DNA of 64,000 nt from Sinotaia quadrata (Eukaryota > Mollusca > Gastropoda > Architaenioglossa > Viviparidae), in NCBI GenBank assembly GCA_028829895.1, contig CM054181.1, positions 43,330,759 through 43,394,758 of the forward strand, written 5' to 3'. Positions 1 through 11,624 of the stretch are shown in pieces. Within the stretch, counting starts at the first letter, position 1, and each line of letters starts with the position of its first letter. The notes beneath the pieces were generated by a model. It saw nothing but the letters and a program-made list of their open reading frames with translations, searched no databases and had not been told where the DNA came from. The translations under genes were made by a program, and so were the position numbers.

Positions 1-1214
1 GGCGCATTATTATTAAGTGTCGGGTATTCACTATCAAAGAATGATTTTTAATTTTAAAAAATCTGTATCAGATCTGAACTGAGAACTACATGTGTAACAC
101 TTGATCTTGGTTACATGCATTTTGTGCTGTTTGCTTCTAATGACAACGATGCAAAATCTAGAAGCTGGCGATCAGTTAGTGATTTCTGCAATCATTTATC
201 CTGGAAGAAGACTCACATTCAAAATCGAGCAAAGGGAAATAACTTCGGACAGAGCAGAGCACACCTTAAATGCCAGACTGGGAGGGTCTAGAAAGAATTA
301 CTAAGGATCTCGGCTCGTCATTTTTAGATTTATGTTATTTCTCTCTGCGTGTTTGGATTGGTATTGAATTGCAAAACTGCGAAAGAAAATCATCCAAGCA
401 TATCCGAGAAGATATTCAGTGAAAAGATAAGAAAAACATGATTTAGATCAGGGTCCAAAGTACTAGAAGAAAAGACGACTGCAAAAAGCAAAGCAACACA
501 ACGAACAAGCAATATCTCTGTGACTTGCACAAGTTCCTAATTAACATCACTTTTATTTCAAGCATGAAGACAGCACCACATACTACTGACTATTTTATGT
601 AGAACAAACAGGAAGACTACCCCATTTTGTTTATCCTGCCAAAGACAGTGTGCTTTGAGTATCCAAAATTATTGGACAAACCATACAATTAGTATAACAT
701 TATAACATCGTCATTTGGGGTGGGGTTGAAAGTGCATTTGTAATATAACTCTATGGGAACAATGGTTAACAAATGTTTTGCTTGGACTCTATGTGTTAAA
801 AAAAAAGACTGAAAAAAGGACGAAAAAAGACAAAAGAAAGAAAAGGATTATTCAAAGACATTTTTTAAAAGACATTACTAAGACAATAAACTTCGTTCAA
901 CTGGAGTAGAAAGCATTAATAAAACAGAATTCATACCGTATACAACTAACGTGGATTATTCTGAAAGATAAGAACGACATCAAAACAAGAGCAAACAACA
1001 ATATTTAGCAGACATACTGTATAGTTAATATCGATATAAAATATGCCTAATACAAGAGTACATGTCACTGCTATACATTTATTATTATACAGTTTATGGC
1101 ATGTTTATCATTTTCAATTCTAATTACTTGAAGAGGACAAAATCACAAAGAATATATAGGAGACACTTTGGCCACTGCTCTTGCCAACAAGCAAGAAGTG
1201 AACAGATGACGTAC
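1..1214. other. AT-rich stretch, no supported gene
   Basis: AT- and purine-rich DNA. A plus-strand frame ending at 303 could start with ATG at 140 (54 codons) and has a hydrophobic lead-in before it, but there is no splice signal or codon bias to support it. An AATAAA at about 885 is the only 3'-end signal seen. Nothing else is recognisable. Confidence 0.4.
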
Positions 1215-1810
1215 TCTTGCGTGATGTGAATGAATGACATACTGTTTGTAATGTGAATGAATGACGCACTATTTGTGACATGAAAGAATGCTATATTGAA
1301 TTATATTATGTGAATAAATGAAGTAATGTTTGTGATGTGAAAGAATGTTGTATCATGTGATGTGAACGACTGACGTACTGTTTGTGATATGAATGAATGA
1401 CATACTGGTTGTGATGTAATTGAACGGTATACTTTTTTAATGACGAATGTGTTTGTGATGTGAATGAATGGCATACTGCGCGTGATGCGAATATATAATA
1501 TGTGATTTGAGATGTGAATGAATGATATACTGTTTATGATGTGAATAAATTGCATAATATTTGTGATATGAATTGATGTCAATCACATAACTCTTTGTGC
1601 TTTAAATGAACACTTTCTTGTTATGCTTGTAACCAATGCTAAGGCCCCAAAATACAAATCCGTAGTGTACTATAATTATACAAATCAAGATGGATGATGT
1701 ATTTCTAAGATGTGAATAAATTTTATGCTTGTGATTGAAGACAATGACGTACTGGCTGTTATATAGGAATGAGTGACACATTACTGCGATGTGAATAAAT
1801 GATGATTTGC
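1215..1810. repeat. Diverged tandem array, unit about 27 bp
   Basis: Repeats of a GTGATGTGAATGAATGACAT-type unit, best preserved at 1222-1400 and 1450-1530 and decaying to about 1800. Copies differ by many substitutions and indels, so this is an old array. The minus-strand frames through it (histidine/isoleucine-rich) are by-products of the repeat. Confidence 0.8.
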
Positions 1811-2505
1811 CTGCACAACATTGGAGAAAGCAACAGAGCCAGACGAAAAGAATAATATTTTTTTTATGTGAAGAACAGATCTGTGCTCTTGAGTGCACAG
1901 TGCTCTTGCTGTATGAGAAGCTGACTTCACAGTCCACTGTACCATCAAGAAAACAATTTTAATTTTTAAAAAAAAAACAGTGTTACATTCATTGTAGCTG
2001 TACTTTGCGAGATTATATAAAAAATAAAGGACACAAACATGTAACGGTACATAGAAATACAGATATTTGAAGCGTGTCACGTGTGAATATTGAAAGATAA
2101 AATAATACAAAGAAACTAATCTTCTAGGAACGAAATTATTTACAACCACATCCAACATAGACCCATCATTTCCAAGATTGGGACCCATCTCGTTTCAGTA
2201 CATTAGGGAAGGTGGGTGAAGGTAGATTGAGGTAGGGTTATGCCGTTTAAACATATGCTACATTTACTTGACATACTTCCTGTAGTGTTATTTACTGCTG
2301 TGTTAGCATTGTGTTTTAAGTGAATATCTTATACTGCGTGAAAGTACCAACAACAACTAAAAGGGGTGAAAAAAAATGTTTTTTAAAATTGTGCTTTACT
2401 AAACAAGAACTGCAGACTGCAAAGTATTTAAGACAATTTTTTAAAAACTCGTTCGTCCGTTATTCAGGCGAGGTTTATTGATGCATGAGACGTTTGTTGT
2501 ATGGT
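1811..2505. other. AT-rich stretch, nothing recognised
   Basis: No coding bias, splice pair or mobile element was seen. Runs of A and T are common. Confidence 0.5.
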
Positions 2506-2673
2506 GTAGCTAAATAATGCATTTATTATGGTGAACAGCTCAATTATTTATTTATTTTGGTGTTCAGCTAAATAATGTATTTATTATGGTGAACAGCTAA
2601 ATTATTTATTTATTTTGGTGTTCAGCTAAATAATGCATTTATTATGGTGTACAGCAAACTAATGTATTTATTA
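2506..2673. repeat. Tandem repeat, 33-bp unit in 66-bp pairs
   Basis: Alternating half-units containing AGCTAAATAATGCATTTATT and TTTATTTATTTTGGTGTTC make about 2.5 copies of a 66-bp dimer. They are moderately diverged. Confidence 0.75.
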
Positions 2674-3214
2674 ACTTTAGAGACTTTTCGTCTTCTGTAA
2701 TCTGACGAGGATGTGGAATGACTGTAAAGTTACACAGTTTTGTGCGCAATATTATTTTGTATTGTAGAGTTTGGATATAGACTTTTTTAAAACACCATAA
2801 TGTATTATCGCAACTTTCTCAGTGTAACATGATTTCATTCATAAACAAGAATTTTCTTGAATTATCATGAGTATGATTGCATCTAATGGCATGTGTATTT
2901 ATACAATCTGTACGCCCTATGTGCACATTCAAGCAATGTTCATTACCCACGTAGACACACGCGTAAACAAATAATCAAACAAACGCAAGAAAGCGCGCAC
3001 ACATTCACACATAGATGACGTTCATAGTGTAAATGATACGAGAGTTGATAGTCGGATAATATTATTGTCTGAGAGTTCGAATACCGTTGTATTAATGAGT
3101 TACTTTAAATATGTACTGAGTACATTAACATTTTTGACTTGTTTAGGTCTCTGGACTGTTATAAATGTGTTATATGTGAGTCACAAGCAGACTAGTGTTG
3201 GTAGGAGCAATGCT
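2674..3214. other. Unique stretch, nothing recognised
   Basis: AT-rich DNA with a short CA-rich, CpG-containing patch at 2945-3010. No gene or element is supported. Confidence 0.45.
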
Positions 3215-3800
3215 AGTATAACGAGTGACAACAAATGACAATACGCGTATAACGAATGACAAAAGATGACAATGCAAGAATAAAGATTGGCAAAACATGA
3301 AAATGCAAGTACAAAGAGTGACAAAAGACGATAGTACAAGTACAAAGAGTGACAAAAGATGACAGTGCAAGTACAAAGACTGACAAAAGACGACAGGGCA
3401 TAACAGTGCATAACAGTGCAAGTACAAAGAGTGACAAAGATGACAGTGCAAGTACAAAGAGTGACAAAAGATGACAGTGCAAGTACAAAGAGTGACAAAA
3501 GATGACAGTGCAAGTACAAAGAGTGACAAAAGACGACAGTGCAAGTACAAAGAATGACAAAAGACGAAAGTGCAAATACAAAGAGTGACAAATAATGACA
3601 GTGCAAGTACAAAGAGTGACAAAAGATGACAGTGCAAATACAAAGAGTGACAAATAATGACAGTGCAAGTACAAAGAGTGACAAAAGATGACAGTGCAAG
3701 TACAAAGAGTAACAAAGTGTGACAATTCAAGCATAAAGAGTGACAAAAGATAACATTGCAAGTATTAAGAGTGACAAAAGATGACAATACAAGTGAGAGA
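3215..3800. repeat. 31-bp minisatellite, about 18 copies
   Basis: The unit is AGTACAAAGAGTGACAAAAG followed by ATGACAGTGCA. Central copies (3330-3700) are nearly identical and edge copies are diverged. Because 31 is not a multiple of three and the unit has no stop on the minus strand, all three minus frames stay open for long distances; those frames are not genes. The array starts about 25 bp downstream, in minus-strand sense, of the candidate splice donor at 3821-3826, so it would lie inside the following intron. Confidence 0.92.
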
Positions 3801-3826
3801 CACTTCCAGAAGATGGCAGTACTCAC

Positions 3827-3972
3827 GATGGCGTTTGTCGCCTCACGAAGCAGCTGCTCGTCACGCCCACGTGACCTCTTGGCTGTATCGTACCCCTCAA
3901 TTAGCGCTGCATTCGAAATGTAACCAGCATGCGACACGCGATCTGTTAGTAAGTAGTCCTCTACACGCGTAT
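3827..3972 (-). CDS. Candidate internal exon, unrecognised protein
   Basis: A 146-bp minus-strand exon candidate. It follows a pyrimidine-rich acceptor (TTTTCTGCCACCAG) and ends at a GTGAGT donor (3821-3826 on the plus strand). Two bases complete a split codon, then 48 codons follow and the exon ends in phase 0. The peptide begins TRVEDYLLTDRVSHAGYI and ends in a charged helix-like stretch (RSRGRDEQLLREATNAI). Base composition is clearly richer in GC than its surroundings. I do not recognise the family. The upstream candidate exon at 5257-5324 ends in an incompatible phase, so either another exon lies between them or they belong to different transcripts. The 31-bp minisatellite begins directly downstream in the presumed intron. 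Confidence 0.5.
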
Positions 3973-4074
3973 CTGGTGGCAGAAAAGATACAATAAACAT
4001 ATTTTACAATCTTTTAAAGCGAAACAATACTGACACTAATAGCTTCGTAAGACACCAATGTAATGGAAGCCGAG

Positions 4075-4217
4075 GGCAGTGACCTGACCCTCTCCAGAAA
4101 CAAGTGAGGAGAGGAAGACCCTCCAGGGGACCACCAAAGCTGATAATATCCCAGATAAAAGGCTTCCTGCATCCTCTGGAGAGTGCCAGCGAAAAAAAAA
4201 AAAGGCAGTGACCTGAC
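4075..4217 (+). mobile_element. Retroposed 115-bp fragment with poly(A) and 14-bp target duplications
   Basis: The 14-mer GGCAGTGACCTGAC occurs at 4075-4088 and again at 4204-4217. Between them lie 115 bases ending in twelve A residues (4192-4203). Direct repeats of this length around an A-tailed insert are the hallmark of LINE-mediated retroposition of an RNA. The insert can fold: CCTCTCC at 4089-4095 pairs with GGAGAGG at 4108-4114, and the opening CTCTCCAGA is also the reverse complement of TCTGGAGAG near the end. The source RNA is unknown; it could be a small structured RNA or a truncated SINE. Insert plus duplication is 129 bp, a multiple of three, so a minus-strand frame runs through it. 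Confidence 0.85.
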
Positions 4218-5256
4218 GACACCAGCAAAGCATCTTAGCTAGGTAGGACGATAACTTCCTGTCCTGTAATACACTGTTGCAGGACATGTATTGAAAATAC
4301 TGATTTTGCTCTGCGTTACATCATCATCATCATCATCATCATCATCGATTTGTATTGTAAACATTTTGAAATGTCCTTTAATTTATTGGTAATTTTTCCT
4401 TTCCAATTTAATTTAATATGAGTTGCACTGGAGAAAAATATATGAAAGTTTAACGAAATGAAAATAATAATAGAAGGCAACTGGTGTAGTAGATTAACAT
4501 TACTGAAATATGTGTTGAAAGACGCACTCCAAGCGTAACTGCTTTTGAACACAAATGACGTACATTAATTTTCTGACGTCGAAGTACACTATATTAGGTA
4601 TGGAAAGCATGCAGTTTTGTTGATTTTAGGTTTGACCCAGCAAACGAGCACCTCGCCAAAGAAAGCGCACCAACCACTGGCAGTACTCTTGATCTCTAAC
4701 CCCTAGAAATAAAATGGCGCATGTCACTACTCGGTGCCGAAGTGATAGTTTACTTCAATCGTTCATATAAAAATGTAGATGTAGGAGCTTATTTACCTTT
4801 CTGAAACTTAAATAAACGATTTAATATTTTCAACATAATAACAGCCACGATGTCGTATGAAAAGAAAACAACTCGTAGCCAAAGACTTTTTAAAAAAAAC
4901 TTTTAAAATTTAAATTTGTTACTGACAATCCCGCTAGTTGACCTTTGATTCCAAAAAGCGGTCGAAGATAGCAAATTTTACAAACGTGAACCACTCATTG
5001 TTCTCGTAAAATCTAAGCGTCCAGTCTTTTCTTTTTCAACTAAGCACTTCTAGTCTAAGGTCCGGCCTTTTTATAGATAAGGATGGACTGATCATTTGAA
5101 TAATGCTGTGTGTTTATAAGTAAATGGGAGTGCAAGTGTGTGTGTGTGTGTTTGTTGTGTTTATGTCTTTAAGTGAAGTCAGCAAATGAAGACAGTTGAA
5201 AGAGGTTTAAAGTTTGAAATGAGAAATGAGCTTTTAACATAGTCAAATGGCCTTAC
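4218..5256. other. Mostly unique stretch with (ATC)9
   Basis: It holds an (ATC)9 microsatellite at about 4319-4346 and otherwise AT-rich sequence. A minus-strand frame (4218-4287) would continue into the retroposed insert, but no gene is supported here. Confidence 0.45.
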
Positions 5257-5324
5257 CGTACACAGAGCTTGCGGCACGAGAAATGCCAGTTGAGATCGGG
5301 GTTCTGGTTGGCATTGCGTAGCTC
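5257..5324 (-). CDS. Candidate internal exon, unrecognised protein
   Basis: A 68-bp minus-strand exon candidate: 22 codons in phase 0 followed by two bases of a split codon, ending at a CG|GTAAGG donor (5251-5256 plus strand). The peptide reads ELRNANQNPDLNWHFSCRKL then CV. Third codon positions are mostly C or G, which stands out against the AT-rich flanks. The acceptor (GAAGTAG) has only a weak pyrimidine tract. The candidate exon at 6315-6448 ends in phase 0 and could precede it. The family is not recognised; the two cysteines and NPDLNW are the most searchable features. Confidence 0.5.
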
Positions 5325-6314
5325 CTACTTCTCAGCACCGAGTGACCTTTTGTGCTCTACAACAATTTTTTTTAAAAATATTTATTCATTAATGTTTCGT
5401 GACTTGCAGAAATTGCATATATACACTCAACCACGCACATACACACAAGACTCCTCCCACATACACACAAGACTTCTTCCCACATACAGATATAGACAAA
5501 TATACACTACAAACATTTGACAACTAACATACATAAACATGCATACTCACATACACACAATAAATTAAACTCACAAACTGTTATGGATCAAGGGCAAATT
5601 ATGCCTGACCTATCTAAAATTTATTTTCATTGTAGTATGAAGCTCTTTTGAGGTTTTTCATCTTTGTATCATACATTTCTTGTACTAGCAATTGCAGCCA
5701 AGTTAAGTAATGGCATGCGTTGCCCTGTAGTGGATTACGAGCAATTAGGGAGCGCTTGTGTGTTACAAAAGGAAATGCCGATCACTATAAGCAGATTACG
5801 CAATACACTGGAACAATACTGGAGAGGGGGTTGTTTCTCAAAACTGACACTGATTCCCACCTATAATTCATAAACGTGCATGAATACCATGACAAAGGGA
5901 AGTAATTTACCAACAAATTGAAACACTTTTTCATAATAACCAGGCGTCTTTTTAGATCGTGTACGAAATTCACTGTGTAAGCAGAAATCAACCAATCAAC
6001 ACACGACCAATCACCCAATCAACTATCAGATAAAGCAGTTTTATTTATTTATTAGATTAATTTATTAATTAATTATTATTTTAATTTTATTTATTTTTAT
6101 TTTCTTTACATTGTTTAGGAGGGTGTTGCCAGTGTCACTGACATTAGAATGATCGTTATTTTTTCCGAGTATTTATCACATTTTTACATTTCTCATAAAT
6201 AATTGTCTTCATTTTATTTTTAAAATAGCGGTCTCGTGCTGAACAGTGAACGGATGCACGTGCTGATGGTGCAGTGAGCTGAAACAATGCACCGAATCGA
6301 AACTGATAATATAC
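5325..6314. other. Low-complexity and AT-rich stretch
   Basis: An ACACAAGAC-type low-complexity patch lies at 5420-5570 and a T/A-only patch at 6035-6110. A 69-codon plus frame ending at 5873 has a signal-like start but begins with TTG and lacks codon bias, so it is not called. Confidence 0.4.
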
Positions 6315-6448
6315 AATGTAACTTTTCTTGTATCTTGAGTCAAAACGAGGCACGATTGGCAGTTTGCCAGTGAGGACGGATGCGGATTTTCTTCTTGCCG
6401 ACCAGAAATCTGGCAGACTGTTGCCATCATTATCAGGCACACGCTCCC
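6315..6448 (-). CDS. Possible internal exon, unrecognised protein
   Basis: After the minus-strand acceptor TTCTGTTATGTAAGCAG a frame opens with two bases of a split codon and then 44 codons to a possible donor CATT|GTATAT. The peptide starts ERVPDNDGNSLPDFWSARRK; the DNDGNSLPD piece resembles a calcium-binding loop, although one such loop proves nothing. It would end in phase 0, which suits the next candidate exon at 5257-5324 (phase 0 start). The donor is weak and the frame stays open past it (to about 6156), so the end is uncertain. It could instead be a chance open frame. Confidence 0.3.
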
Positions 6449-6557
6449 CTGCTTACATAACAGAATGCGAAGAAATATATCACGTGACTGACAGATGCTC
6501 GCGTCTCGATGTAAATGACTTAAGGCACATAGAGAAATTCTGAGAAACAATGAATCA

Positions 6558-6560
<3 letters not shown>

Positions 6561-6648
<88 letters not shown>
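6561..6648. repeat. Compound microsatellite (TG)34(AG)10
   Basis: An uninterrupted TG tract at 6561-6628 is followed directly by an AG tract. Histidine/threonine-repeat frames on the other strand come only from the tract. Confidence 0.97.
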
Positions 6649-7773
6649 TGTCAGTATCATAGTGCATTTATGTGTTTATTTATTACACAGGATTCAAGAA
6701 CTTCTATAAATCTAACATAAATTTGCGATTAGTAGTTTGTTTATCAACTTGCCTATCATAAGATAATTTTTCCATGAGTAGAGAAAATATCCTATCAATG
6801 TTCCAAATGTAAACTTTTGAAAAAACATTTGTATAAACTTTTAGTTTATAGAGAGATCTTACAGTGGAATTGAGCTTGCAAAACTTGCAATATAATGCAG
6901 CAGATGTCTACAGCCTCCGATACTCGTAAATTAAATACATAATTATCTGACCTTGCTGAGTCATAGCCAGTACATCTTAGATCTAGTTTTGCCACTCTAC
7001 TTTTCTAGTACAACAATGTCGCTGGGGTAGGTTCATTCTTCTCATACTGCGGTAGATGCAATGAATAAATAACGCAACCCACCCGTCTTGGTGGCATCAA
7101 TCGCTTAGTTTTAGTACGCCCGCTGAACGAAGCCAACCATCGGCTAATGCAGACTGGTAGATTTTAAAGAAATATAAAATATCGACAAGAATTTTTGAAA
7201 GAATTTCATTGACACCTTTTCATTTATCATGTTTATGCGTCTTGACTTTCTAGGGCTGAAAGGCTAGGTTTTCGACATCACCACCCCACCCCCGAAAAGA
7301 CAATCTACCACCCCCACTTTAAAAGCATATGTGAATGAGACTATTCTTACTTTCAGTACAGAAACCCCGACACTGTAAGAGTCAACAATTTTACTGACAA
7401 AAATTAACACCGAATAACAATTATTACCCCCCCTCCTCATTTATACTATTTAATTGCAGGCCTGAAGGATAATCCGGTACTTTAGAAAAAGTTAAAAGTT
7501 GAATTTGTGGAAATCAAACTAATATTAAAATATATCTTCAATCATGCGAGCAAATGAGAGTTAAATTTTCATTCGTAAACATGAATAGTTTTTCATTTAA
7601 TATAATACACTTTTTCATTGATTAACATAACATAATGTTAATTCGCTATACACATATTTACGAATGTTTTACACCACGTGACACGTATGCTGATCTCAGC
7701 GAAATGAAAAACGAAGGAAAAGGAAAAGAAAAGGAAAAGAAAAAAAAGTGGAAAAAAAAACCAGCCCTCACGA
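6649..7773. other. Unique AT-rich stretch, nothing recognised
   Basis: There are C-rich patches at 7283-7315 and 7427-7440 and an A-rich purine run at 7705-7760. No gene, splice pair with codon bias or transposon end is supported. Confidence 0.45.
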
Positions 7774-7880
7774 TGGTTGCATACTTGGAAAAGTGCTTGC
7801 GTCAGCGGACGGGCATGCAATGTGGTAGCTGCAGTAAATGAAGGTGTTTGCCAACTTAAGCAAGACAAGTTTAGCAGCAG
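7774..7880 (+). CDS. Possible exon ending at a consensus donor
   Basis: A plus-strand frame runs into a perfect donor CAG|GTGAGT at 7881. Its peptide includes WLHTWKSACVSGRACNVVAA and a third cysteine further on, in a pattern that could be extracellular. The acceptor at the left is poor because the flank is purine-rich, so the start is only approximate. Codon bias is weak. I do not recognise the product; this may be a chance frame beside a good donor. Confidence 0.22.
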
Positions 7881-8084
7881 GTGAGTTCTGGAGGGCGAAT
7901 GCCAGAGATCTAGACCGAAGAAAAGTGGCAAGAGGAAGAAATTGTGGGTGTGAGACGAGTGGAACTATGAAATTTCAAAGGATATACATGTTTGTGAGAA
8001 GGCAGAGGAGGTTTTTTTGTATGTTTCTTGCGAGAAACAAAGGTGGGAAAGAATTACAATGCAAACAAGCACAAGCATCTAAGC

Positions 8085-8470
8085 TACGTTATACTACCAA
8101 CAGTATTATCACCATTACTCATTAACGCCATGTACGCTATACTACCAACAGTATCACCATTACTCATTAACGCCATGTACGTTATACTACCAACAGTATT
8201 ATCACCATTACTCATTAACGCCATGTACGTTATACTACCAACAGTATTATCACCATTATTCATTGACGCCATGTACGTTATACTACCAACAGTATTATCA
8301 CCATTACTCATTAATGCCATGTACGCTATACTACCAACAGTATTATCACCATTACTCATTAACGCCATGTACGTTATACTACCAACAGTATTATCACCAT
8401 TACTCATTGACGCCATGTACGTTATACTACCAACAGTATTATCACCATTACTCGTTAACGCCATGTACGA
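8085..8470. repeat. 48-bp minisatellite, 8 copies, open on both strands
   Basis: Each unit encodes a 16-residue repeat on the plus strand (ILPTVLSPLLINAMYV) and another on the minus strand (SNGDNTVGSITYMALM). One copy (about 8135-8180) is shorter by exactly three bases, so frame is kept. No initiation codon in a good context precedes the array on either strand, so coding is doubtful; a 48-bp period alone keeps frames open. Confidence 0.93.
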
Positions 8471-9305
8471 CAAATACTATTTATCACACATAAAAAAACC
8501 TAAAACATCCTAAGACAAATACTATTTATCATACATAAAAAAGCCTAATACATCCTAAAACAAATACTATTTATCAAAATCAAGAACCTAAACCACCCTA
8601 AGACAAATACTATTTATCATAAATCAAGAACCTAAAACATCCTAAGACAAATACTATTTATCACACATAAAAAAAACCTAAAACATCCTAAGACAAATAC
8701 TATTTATCACACATAAAAAAAACCTAAACTACCCTAAGACAAATACTATTTATCAAAATCAAGAACGTAAACCACCCTAAGACAAATACTATTTATCAAA
8801 ATCAAGAACCTAAACCACCCTAAGACAAATACTATTTATCATACATCAAGAACCTAAACCACCCTAAGACAAATACTATTTATCATACATACAAAAAACC
8901 TAAAACATCCTAAGACAAATACTATTTATCATACATCAAGAACCTAAACCATCCTAAGACAAATACTATTTATCATACATACAAAAAACCTAAAACATAT
9001 ATATTTATCATACATCAAGAACCTAAACCACCCTAAGACAAATACTATTTATCATACATCAAGAACCTAAACCACCCTAAGACAAATACTATTTATCATA
9101 CATCAAGAACCTAAAACATCCTAAGACAAATACTATTTATCATACATCAAGAACCTAAAACATCCTAAGACAAATACTATTTATCATACATCAAGAACCT
9201 AAACCACCCTAAGACAAATACTATTTATCATACATCAAGAACCTAAACCATCCTAAGACAAATACTATTTATCATACATCAAGAACCTAAAACATCCTAA
9301 AATCC
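8464..9305. repeat. 44-bp minisatellite, about 19 copies
   Basis: The unit contains CCTAAGACAAATACTATTTA then TCATACATCAAGAACCTAAA. Two variants alternate irregularly: one ends in ATCAAGAACCTAAACCAC and the other in ACAAAAAACCTAAAACATC. The array abuts the unrelated 48-bp array with no unique DNA between them. Confidence 0.93.
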
Positions 9306-9704
9306 ACCGACTCATTCCTGAGACATTAAAAAGAGACAGCACGAAATGTCTACATTAAGCAGTGCAAATGAAACTCACAAATCCTATATTTACGTAAGTA
9401 TTTCTTTTCACTTGATGAAATAAAAAGGTACAATTATAAAAAGTTTTTCTATTCATTCCACACTTTGAGAGTCCACATGGTTTCTGTGTACAATTTCCCT
9501 TAATAGAGATGCGTCTAGACTATGGAGATTTTTTGACATGGCTATTGGATATATACATATCTGTACTTTCAGCCAAGCACTAGTTATGGAGTCAGAAGTG
9601 TCAGCTAAGCTAGATCTTGTTATCTGCTCGAGCATACTCTGCCTCAAGACTTTGCCATTGTAGCCCATTCATGCACCTGGTAGAATACTTCTCTCTGAGA
9701 GCTC
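9306..9704. other. Unique stretch, nothing recognised
   Basis: No exon or element was seen. Confidence 0.5.
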
Positions 9705-9985
9705 ATTTACTTAAGCATCCCCCTCTTGTTCACACTTTTAACACCAAGCACCCCCGTCTTATTCACACCTTTAACACCAAGCATCCCCCTCTTGTTCACA
9801 CCTTTAACACCAAGCATCCCCTCTTGTTCACACCTCTAACACCAAGCACCCCGTCTTATTCACACCTTTAACACCAAGCATCCCCCTCTTGTTCACACCT
9901 CTAACACCAAGCACCCCGTCTTATTCACACCTCTAACACCAAGCATCCCCCTCTTATTCACACTTTTAACACCAAGCATCCCCGA
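9705..9985. repeat. 33-bp minisatellite, about 8-9 copies
   Basis: The unit is TTCACACCTTTAACACCAAG plus CATCCCCCTCTTG. Copies vary between CATCCCC and CACCCCG and between CTTGTT and CTTATT. The plus frame through it is an artefact of the 33-bp period. Confidence 0.9.
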
Positions 9986-11624
9986 TGATTTTCATATACT
10001 TTTACTGCACTCTGCCGAATGTAAGCCAATGCTTACTGGGGTCTCACGATTTATCCAGCTTGTCCAACATCATTCCACTTCACTTCTGCATGAAGAAACA
10101 GTTCAAGGTAAAAAAAATAGGTGAACTCTAGTTTTAGTCAGAATTGATTAAATGCAAATGCAATCTGTACACCTGCACGTGGATAAGGTGCGCTTGGAAC
10201 TGTTACGAGCTGGGTGATACGGTGAAACGCTGAGGGAATTAAAAATAACTGTAGTCGTGATTACTTTTGTAAATATTAGCAATCTGTGAATTGGAATGAC
10301 TTTTTAAGAAACCCCCTTCTTTAACTAAATAAATATCCTGACTGATAAATGCAGAACAAGAACTTGTCATATCATCTGTTATGCTTCTAATCTTTATATG
10401 TCTTTAGCAAAATTGGTCATCTCCCTTTGTTTTAAAATCGGGATGCGACGTCATTTATCTCCCTTTCTTTGAAACCAAATTGGAGTTCGTTCCACTTCCC
10501 CACCCTTTTTTATCTTTTCATTTTATCCTTTAAGCTGGATTGTAAGTCGTATAATTCCTTTCTTGTAAGCCGAATGGCGTTCAGATGGCAGACAATTTCT
10601 TTCCCAAGTAAACGCCAATATTACCTAACTAACACTATCTCTTTGAAATGAAAAAAATTGCTGAAATCATATTATATCACAAGTCAAAGTCATTAATGTC
10701 TCGAAGTGCAGAGAGCCAAACTGTGAGTGTTGACATGATTTATACCTGATGGCCTAACTTTCTATTCTCATCACATGTTCCCCTCACCTAGCAACCTTAC
10801 TAGCAACCTTACTAGCAACCTCACCTAACAACATGCAGGTCGGTCACTTTATATTTAATTAGAAATTCCGTGGAAGACAAAACAACAAAAACAAAATTAA
10901 AAAACAACTTCCAAATGCTAATTCGCTGAATTAAAATGTTTATATTTTATCAAACAGTTCTTGAATATTAAAAAATGCACTTGAAAAAATGTTAATGCTT
11001 AATCACATATTTTGTGGAGCACAAAATGTCTAGAATAGTAAAGCGCTTGCTGAGACTTTTGTCTTTCAACACATAATCCGTGTATTACAAACTGCATCTT
11101 TCAACTTTTATGTTTCGTTTATTATTTTGTAAACTAAAACTTTCTGCAAATAATAGTACATTCAAAAGTTAGTATTTTATCCTTTGTTCCATTTAATATA
11201 AACGCCACTAAATGGTAATATTTTCAAACGTTAGTATTTTATCTACTATTCGGTGAAATATAAACTGCTCTAAATGGCAGTCTATTGTAATTGCTATTCA
11301 TACAATACAAAATGTTCAAAAGACAAACTTTTGCAAACTGTGAGACATTTCTTGTGGTACAAATTACTTAAAATGAAAATACGTTAAAAGCTGTATCCGA
11401 TATCACGTGATATACAATCAGCTTAAATAAGGAAAGCCGAGGGTCGTTTCTACTGATACTCACTCCATAGAGTTCACAATGATCCATTGTGAAACATCAA
11501 AATTAATGAGTTATTTTCAAAGACTGCATCTCGCGGCAGACGAAAGGACAGTTCTGTAAACTGTGCTGTGTAAATATTTAAATTATATTTCACTCTTGAT
11601 GACGTGCCTCCTGCCATTTTTATG
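9986..11624. other. Long unique stretch
   Basis: A small tandem (ACTAGCAACCTT, about 3 copies) lies at 10789-10823. Weak dispersed similarity among AT-rich pieces occurs at 10900-11350. A minus-strand ATG with good context and a GTGAGT donor (11464-11487) is too short to call. No gene is supported. Confidence 0.4.

Noticed and set aside
3170..4000. 276-codon minus-strand frame, the longest in the window
   Set aside because: Only its first ~50 codons (3827-3972) look coding; the rest is the 31-bp minisatellite, which lacks stops on that strand in all frames.
11464..11487. Minus-strand 8-codon first exon (ATG in good context, GGA|GTGAGT)
   Set aside because: Too short to separate from chance, with no promoter signal or second exon.
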